Shown here piece by piece: positions 59,921 to 64,000 of a stretch of DNA of 64,000 nucleotides. Location: assembly GCF_014649995.1 (NCBI RefSeq), contig NZ_BMUC01000014.1:62001-126000 (forward strand), given 5' to 3'. A model generated the notes under the pieces. That model was not told the DNA's origin and did no database searches. It saw only the letters and a program-made list of their open reading frames with translations. The stretch is from Streptomyces griseoflavus (GTDB lineage: Bacteria > Actinomycetota > Actinomycetes > Streptomycetales > Streptomycetaceae). Numbering within the stretch: position 1 is the stretch's first letter; each line of letters begins with the position of its first letter. The position numbers were made by a program, and so were the translations under genes.

Positions 59921-60883
59921 TCAGCTGCCCACCACCGACCGGTACCAGGGAGCGGCGTCGTCCACCCATGCCAGCGGCGACGGCTCCACGGCGCATCCGG
60001 CGACCTGCCAGACCTCGTCACTGCGGTACCAGTGATCGGTGGCGACCAGGGCGAACTGCCGCTCACTCACGGGGATCCGCGCCGCTCTCAGCCCGTCCAG
60101 GCACTCCGTCCAGGGCAGGTCCGCCGTCACGGACGGCAGCACGTCGCGCCGCGCCAGCGCGCACAGCAGATCGCCCACCCGCACCGGCCGGGGGTGACTC
60201 GCGTGGTGGACGGCGCGGCCCCCGCCCGCCCCGGGGGCGAGCCCGAGCCGGACGACGAGCCGCGCCAGGTCGTGCACGGCCACGACGGACACCCGGCCCC
60301 GACCGCCCTCCCACCGCGCCGGAACGGCACGCAGGCACTGGGCCAGCAGCGGCACGACCCAGCGGTCCCCCCGTCCGAGCACCAGCCCCGGACGCAACAC
60401 CGTCGCGCCCGCGGCCAGGGCGAAGCCCTCCCCGGCGAGCCGGGTGCGGCTGGCCGGGGAGACGGGTGCGGGAGCGACCTCGTCCACCCCGATCCCCCGG
60501 TGCGGGCCGGGGCCGTACACCGCCGCCGTCGAGAGGTGGACGACGCGGCGCACCCCGGCCCGGGCCGCCTCCCGCATCAACGCGGCCGTCCCGTCGACGT
60601 TGACCGCGGCGCACGCGGACTCGTCCGGGCTGATGACGGCGGCCATGTGGAGGAGCACATCGGCGTCCTCGCACACGCCGCGCAGGGTCCGCGGCCGTGC
60701 CAGGTCCGCCGGGACCCACTCGTCGTCCGGCCCGGTGCCCTCCGGCCGGCGCCTGCCGACCACCCGGACGACGAGGCGCTCCCCCTCGCCCGGGTCCACC
60801 GGACTTTGCCGGGCGGCCAGTGCGCGCAGCACCGCCGAACCGATGAATCCGGTGGCACCGGTCAGCACCACGCGTGGTCTCAC
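59921..60883 (-). CDS. NAD(P)-dependent epimerase/reductase-like protein (GBL pathway partner)
   Basis: A 320-aa extended-SDR-like protein: VVLTGATGFIGSAVLRAL at the N terminus, DVLLHMAAVISPDE, VVHLSTAAVYGPGP and VLRPGLVLGRG. The usual YxxxK is not obvious: the expected region reads SPASRTRLAGE, with no clear Tyr, so activity is uncertain. Such oxidoreductases accompany afsA genes and are thought to reduce the GBL ketone precursor (JadW2/BprA-type roles). GTG 60883 overlaps the receptor stop (GTGA), so the two are co-translated. Confidence 0.8.
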   Translation of the reverse strand: MRPRVVLTGATGFIGSAVLRALAARQSPVDPGEGERLVVRVVGRRRPEGTGPDDEWVPADLARPRTLRGVCEDADVLLHMAAVISPDESACAAVNVDGTAALMREAARAGVRRVVHLSTAAVYGPGPHRGIGVDEVAPAPVSPASRTRLAGEGFALAAGATVLRPGLVLGRGDRWVVPLLAQCLRAVPARWEGGRGRVSVVAVHDLARLVVRLGLAPGAGGGRAVHHASHPRPVRVGDLLCALARRDVLPSVTADLPWTECLDGLRAARIPVSERQFALVATDHWYRSDEVWQVAGCAVEPSPLAWVDDAAPWYRSVVGS

Positions 60884-61506
60884 GCGGCCATCCGCTGGGC
60901 GTCCGCCGGGAACGAGAGCCTGGCCCTGGCCTGCGGGGTGGCGACGGCGGGCAGCAGGTAACGCCACATCGAGACGATCCGCTCCGGCAGGTCGGCACGC
61001 CCGCTGGAGATGTTGGAGAACACCTGGATGCCGCTGTAGGCGCCCACGAGGACGTTGGCGAACTCGGCCTCGTCCACGTCGGCCTGCAGTTCTCCCAGCT
61101 CGCTCGCCTCGTTCAGCAGGGCGCGGAACTCGGTCACCCACTCCTGGTACGCCGTGTCGTCGTGCCCTCCGAACTCGCCCTGCTCCACGGCGAGTCGCAC
61201 GCTGGCCCGGAACAGCACGTTGTTCTGGAGCTCGCGGGCGAGGAAGAAGGTGAGGTCGACCAGCTTCTGCAGGCCGTTCGTGCCCCCGGAGAAGTTCACG
61301 AACTCCTGCTGGTGGGCCAGTACGGCCTGGGCCAGGCTTCTCTTGGACTTGAAGTGGAAGTACATCCCGCCCTGGGTGACCTGAGCGCGGTCCATGATCT
61401 TGCTGATGCTGGCTCCGCTGTAACCGCACTCGTCGAAGATCTCCGCGGCCGCGTACAGGATCAATTCCCGGGTCCTCACTGCCCGTTCCTGCTTCGGCTC
61501 AGCCAT
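60880..61506 (-). CDS. Gamma-butyrolactone receptor (TetR family)
   Basis: A 208-aa ArpA/ScbR-like repressor: PKQERAVRTRELILYAAAEIFDECGYSGASISKIMDRAQVTQGGMYFHFKSKRSLAQAVLAHQQE, followed by the ligand domain with GLQKLVDLTFFLARELQNNVLFRASVRLAVEQGEFG and a conserved Trp/Tyr-containing segment (TAYQEWVTEF). It should bind an A-factor-like signal and release DNA. It is divergent from afsA across 108 nt containing ARE-like site B, the classic receptor-afsA arrangement, and its downstream partner overlaps it. Confidence 0.92.
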   Translation of the reverse strand: MAEPKQERAVRTRELILYAAAEIFDECGYSGASISKIMDRAQVTQGGMYFHFKSKRSLAQAVLAHQQEFVNFSGGTNGLQKLVDLTFFLARELQNNVLFRASVRLAVEQGEFGGHDDTAYQEWVTEFRALLNEASELGELQADVDEAEFANVLVGAYSGIQVFSNISSGRADLPERIVSMWRYLLPAVATPQARARLSFPADAQRMAA

Positions 61507-61530
61507 CTCTGTGCCTCGATCACTCTCGAC

Positions 61531-61554
61531 AAAAAAAACGAACGCCCCTATTTT
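61531..61554. promoter_or_regulatory. ARE-like (GBL-receptor operator) site B
   Basis: A-run (61531-61538), core CGAAC (61539-61543), four nt, then T-rich CTATTTT. It lies 25 nt upstream of the receptor start and 61 nt upstream of afsA. Its layout matches site A. Confidence 0.68.
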
Positions 61555-61614
61555 ACAGGTCAACGCTCCGGGCCGGTAGGCAGGGAGCGTCCACTCACGC
61601 TGGGGGGATAAGTC

Positions 61615-62574
61615 ATGCTCGTCACCGCGGAGAACCCTGCTGCTGCAAGACCGCTCCTGACCACCACCGTCGCCAAGGAGTACGTGCACCGGGCGGCCCT
61701 GGCGGAGGTCTTCCTCACCGGGTGGGCGAAGACAGGACCGGCTTCGTTCCGGGTGAGCGCCCAGTGGCCGCGCAGCCACAGCTTCTACGAGTGCGAGAAC
61801 GGTCTCTACGACCCGCTGCTGCTCTGCGAGACCGTGCGCCAGACGTTCCCGCTGCTGACGCACGTCGCCTACGACGTCCCCCTGGGGCACCAACTGAGCT
61901 GGTCCCGCTTCCAGTACGCGGTCAATCCCGAAGCGATGCGGCTCGAGCGGAACCCGGCCGAGCTCGAACTGCACGTGACGTGCTCGGACGTCCGCGTCAT
62001 CCGGTCGCTGCCCGCTTCGATGTCCATGCACATCGAAGCGGTGCGCGACGGCACCACCCTCGCCGTGGCGCACACGCGCTTCGGCTGTCACACCCCCGCC
62101 GTCTACCGCCGGCTGCGGGCCGGGCGGGCCGGTGAGGGCGCCTTCGTGAACGCGCCGCTGCCCTCCCCGCCGGTCGAGCGGACCGCGGTGAACCGGCACC
62201 GGCTGCGGGACATCGTCCTGTCCCCGGCGTCACGGCACGGACGCTGGCAGCTGCGCGTCGACACCACGCACCCGGTGCTCTTCGACCACGCCGTCGACCA
62301 CGTGCCCGGGATGCTGCTGCTGGAGTCGGTACGCCAGGCGGCGCACGCCCTGCAGCCCTTCTCCCCCGGCATGATGCCGGCGTCGATGGACGCGACGTTC
62401 CGCAAGTACGTCGAGTTCGACGAGCCCTGCTGGATCGAGGCCGACCCGGTCGCCGACCCGGTCACGGAGACCGTACGCGCCGGCGACGGACGCCGGACCG
62501 TACGCGTCACCGCGATGCAGGGAGACGGACTGGCCTTCTCCGCGACGACCGAGATGGTCGACACCGTGCCGTAG
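61615..62574 (+). CDS. afsA: AfsA-family gamma-butyrolactone synthase
   Basis: A 319-aa AfsA family protein built of two hot-dog-like repeats: KEYVHRAALAEVFLTGWAKTG...SFYECENGLYDPLLLCETVRQTFPLLTHVAYDVP and VNRHRLRDIVLSP...HPVLFDHAVDHVPGMLLLESVRQAAHAL. It condenses a beta-ketoacyl thioester with dihydroxyacetone phosphate to start GBL synthesis. ATG 61615 follows GGGGGG. It is divergent from the receptor. With the reductase-like gene it forms a complete signal module probably controlling the neighbouring cluster. Confidence 0.93.
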   Translation: MLVTAENPAAARPLLTTTVAKEYVHRAALAEVFLTGWAKTGPASFRVSAQWPRSHSFYECENGLYDPLLLCETVRQTFPLLTHVAYDVPLGHQLSWSRFQYAVNPEAMRLERNPAELELHVTCSDVRVIRSLPASMSMHIEAVRDGTTLAVAHTRFGCHTPAVYRRLRAGRAGEGAFVNAPLPSPPVERTAVNRHRLRDIVLSPASRHGRWQLRVDTTHPVLFDHAVDHVPGMLLLESVRQAAHALQPFSPGMMPASMDATFRKYVEFDEPCWIEADPVADPVTETVRAGDGRRTVRVTAMQGDGLAFSATTEMVDTVP

Positions 62575-62583
62575 GAAACGGCG

Positions 62584-62607
62584 ACGGCCCGCCTCCGGGC
62601 GGGCCGT
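62584..62607. terminator. Terminator hairpin after afsA
   Basis: Perfect 10-bp inverted repeat (62584-62593 with 62598-62607) around TCCG, ten nt after the afsA stop. Confidence 0.7.
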
Positions 62608-62826
62608 TCGCGGGTCCACCGCCGTCGCGCGGGAGTGCGGAACACATGAACTCAAGGGCTGGACCCAGTGTGCCACCACTGGGCTCACAGCCATGCGTCG
62701 AGCCGGTCGTCCGACGGACGAAGGCCCCTCCGGATGCCACTCCACCGGGGCCCTCATCGGTTCCGACCGAACCTGAAGCCGCGCAGACGGCTTCGTCATG
62801 CCCCCTCACCAGGAGACGCCTTCATC

Positions 62827-64000
62827 ATGGTGCAAAGCTGCGTCGTTGACCAGCCCTGTCATCCCTCGTCCACGACTACGCCACCTTTCGGGCAACTTTC
62901 CACCCCACACGGGCGCGGACCCGCCCTGATGTCCGGTGCCCTGCCGCCCCCGGGTGCGCACGCGCGGCAGCGGGTCAAGGTCCCCATGCGGCTGGTGGAG
63001 TCACCCCACTACTCCGACGCGGCGCTCAGCGTCTACGTGAAGGTGAAGGCGCTGGCACAGCGTCCCGAGGGATGCACGGCCGGGATCGCCACGCTCGCCT
63101 CGTACCTGCGCCTGTCCGAGTCGACCGTGCAACGCGGCCTGGCCCAGCTCCGCGCGGCCGGTCACGACGGCGTCGTGGAGTTACCGGAGAGCCGGCGCAG
63201 GTCCCTCCCGGGCGGCTACGGGACGACGGCCCGGAGGAGGGTCAGGCCGATGGCTCCGACGGAACGATTCGTCTGGCTGCCGGTGACCGCCAGCGAGTGC
63301 CTCCGCCCGCGCCTGCTGCGGGCCTTCGCCGTGATCACCCACGCCGTCGCCCTGAAGTACCCGCTGACCTCCCGGGTGCTCGCCCAGGTTCTCCGCCATC
63401 ACTCGGGACGCCGGGCCGGCCTGCCCCTCACCGCGAGCGCGGTCACCCGTATCGTCGACGAACTCGACGCGTCGGGCTGGATCACCGTCCACCACCGGGC
63501 CGGCGAGCACGGGCGGCACCTGTTCGTGGTCCACGACGGCCGTACCGCCGCCGGCCGCGCGCCGCACGCACTGCCGGTGCGGACCGGCTTCCTTGATGAC
63601 CAATCAGGTGCCCGGGTTGGTGAAGGGTCGCTCGCGTACAAGGAAGACCGGAGTACTGACCGACCCGATGACGAACCCGCCCGCCCCTCACCCGCCGTAG
63701 GCGAGAGACAGGTGGACGAGGAGGCAGCTGCCGCGGTCCCGCCCCTGCCGGTACCGGGCCGCGGCGATCGCGCGCTGCGCGCGGACGGCCCCGCTCCCTC
63801 ACCCGCCGACGGCAGCCGGACGGACCGTCCCTACACGGGCCCCCGACTGACCTTCAGCCCCCGGCTCCACGCGGCACTGGAACCCGTGCGCTTCCTCGTC
63901 GGGGACCTGAACGCCTATCTGCAACGGCGCCTGGGGCGGGAGGTGGCCCGCCAGCTCGACGCCGGTACGGGCGTGGAACGCCTGCGCAGCCGCCTCACCC
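62827..64000 (+). CDS. Helix-turn-helix protein, truncated by window end (contains TTA)
   Basis: An open frame of at least 391 codons continuing past the window. After a short variable N terminus, a winged-helix pattern is seen: VPMRLVESPHYSDAALSVYVKVKALAQRPEGCTAGIATLASYLRLSESTVQRGLAQL, and later a second HTH-like stretch LTASAVTRIVDELDASGWITVHHRAGEHGRHLFVVHDG. The C-terminal third seen is charged and Pro-rich. Two MarR/RepL-like wings in one protein resemble replication or partition proteins of actinobacterial elements. Codon 119 is TTA (63181-63183), so expression may be developmental. ATG 62827 has AGGAG 11 nt upstream; the start is uncertain. No family name given. Confidence 0.7.
   Translation, partial: MVQSCVVDQPCHPSSTTTPPFGQLSTPHGRGPALMSGALPPPGAHARQRVKVPMRLVESPHYSDAALSVYVKVKALAQRPEGCTAGIATLASYLRLSESTVQRGLAQLRAAGHDGVVELPESRRRSLPGGYGTTARRRVRPMAPTERFVWLPVTASECLRPRLLRAFAVITHAVALKYPLTSRVLAQVLRHHSGRRAGLPLTASAVTRIVDELDASGWITVHHRAGEHGRHLFVVHDGRTAAGRAPHALPVRTGFLDDQSGARVGEGSLAYKEDRSTDRPDDEPARPSPAVGERQVDEEAAAAVPPLPVPGRGDRALRADGPAPSPADGSRTDRPYTGPRLTFSPRLHAALEPVRFLVGDLNAYLQRRLGREVARQLDAGTGVERLRSRLT

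Noticed and set aside
1-64000. tRNA or rRNA genes, riboswitches
   Set aside because: No cloverleaf-like or rRNA-like segment recognised by eye; a covariance-model search was not possible.

Overview
The window looks like Streptomyces (or a close relative) chromosome. Base composition is very GC-rich with strong third-position G/C, genes overlap by 4 nt (ATGA, GTGA, TTGA), GTG/TTG starts are common, there are AfsA and gamma-butyrolactone-receptor genes, and at least two genes carry the rare TTA codon. Most of the window is one large secondary-metabolite locus built around an enediyne polyketide synthase. It is interrupted by a block of mobile and defence-type genes and closed on the right by a gamma-butyrolactone (GBL) signalling module.

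Left arm (1-15.2 kb). A leftward operon encodes a TauD-type dioxygenase, an HpcH/HpaI aldolase, a cysteine-synthase-like PLP enzyme and an asparagine-synthetase-like amidotransferase that runs off the window. Facing it are an MFS exporter, an O-/C-methyltransferase and a ThDP enzyme. Beyond these lie an HpaB-type flavin hydroxylase, an acyl-CoA-dehydrogenase-fold flavin oxygenase, a SnoaL-like protein and an FAD oxygenase. A vapBC pair sits between two near-identical 25-bp copies of the 3' end of the ThDP gene.

Island (15.3-24.0 kb). These genes have no biosynthetic look: two winged-helix (plasmid RepL-like) proteins downstream of a cluster of inverted repeats, an AbiE toxin-antitoxin pair with a perfect 12-bp operator-like palindrome, a Cys-rich unknown protein, and a ComF-like phosphoribosyltransferase with a DprA/Smf homologue.

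Central arm (24.1-41.3 kb, all leftward). A P450, a second acyl-CoA-dehydrogenase-like oxygenase, a free-standing NRPS condensation domain, an A-PCP didomain without the usual Asp235, three ATP-grasp ligases, a second cysteine-synthase-like enzyme with a serine O-acetyltransferase, a prephenate-dehydrogenase-like enzyme, a DinB-like protein, an AhpD-like protein, and a small-protein/GMC-oxidoreductase pair resembling E8/E9 of nine-membered enediyne clusters.

Enediyne core (41.5-57.3 kb). StrR-like and AraC-like regulators read rightward and converge on a leftward operon. Its order is HxlR regulator, two DUF1702 proteins, UnbV, UnbU, PksE, thioesterase, flavin reductase, P450. This matches the E1-E2-E3-E4-E5-E-E10-E6-E7 naming order of nine-membered enediyne clusters (my recollection of the families, not a search).

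Right end (57.4-64 kb). A lone IS701-like transposase gene, a GBL-receptor-like TetR protein, an NAD-dependent oxidoreductase, a second GBL receptor, AfsA, and a truncated helix-turn-helix protein. Two A-rich/T-rich ARE-like sites share the core CGAAC.

Taken together, PksE with its E-genes should make the enediyne core. The TyrA/HpaB/methyltransferase/A-PCP/C set plausibly makes and attaches an aromatic acyl group. The OAS/cysteine-synthase/ATP-grasp/amidotransferase set plausibly makes a beta-substituted alanine or small peptide unit. I do not know a described enediyne combining these. No deoxysugar genes, aminomutase or chromoprotein apoprotein are visible in this window.
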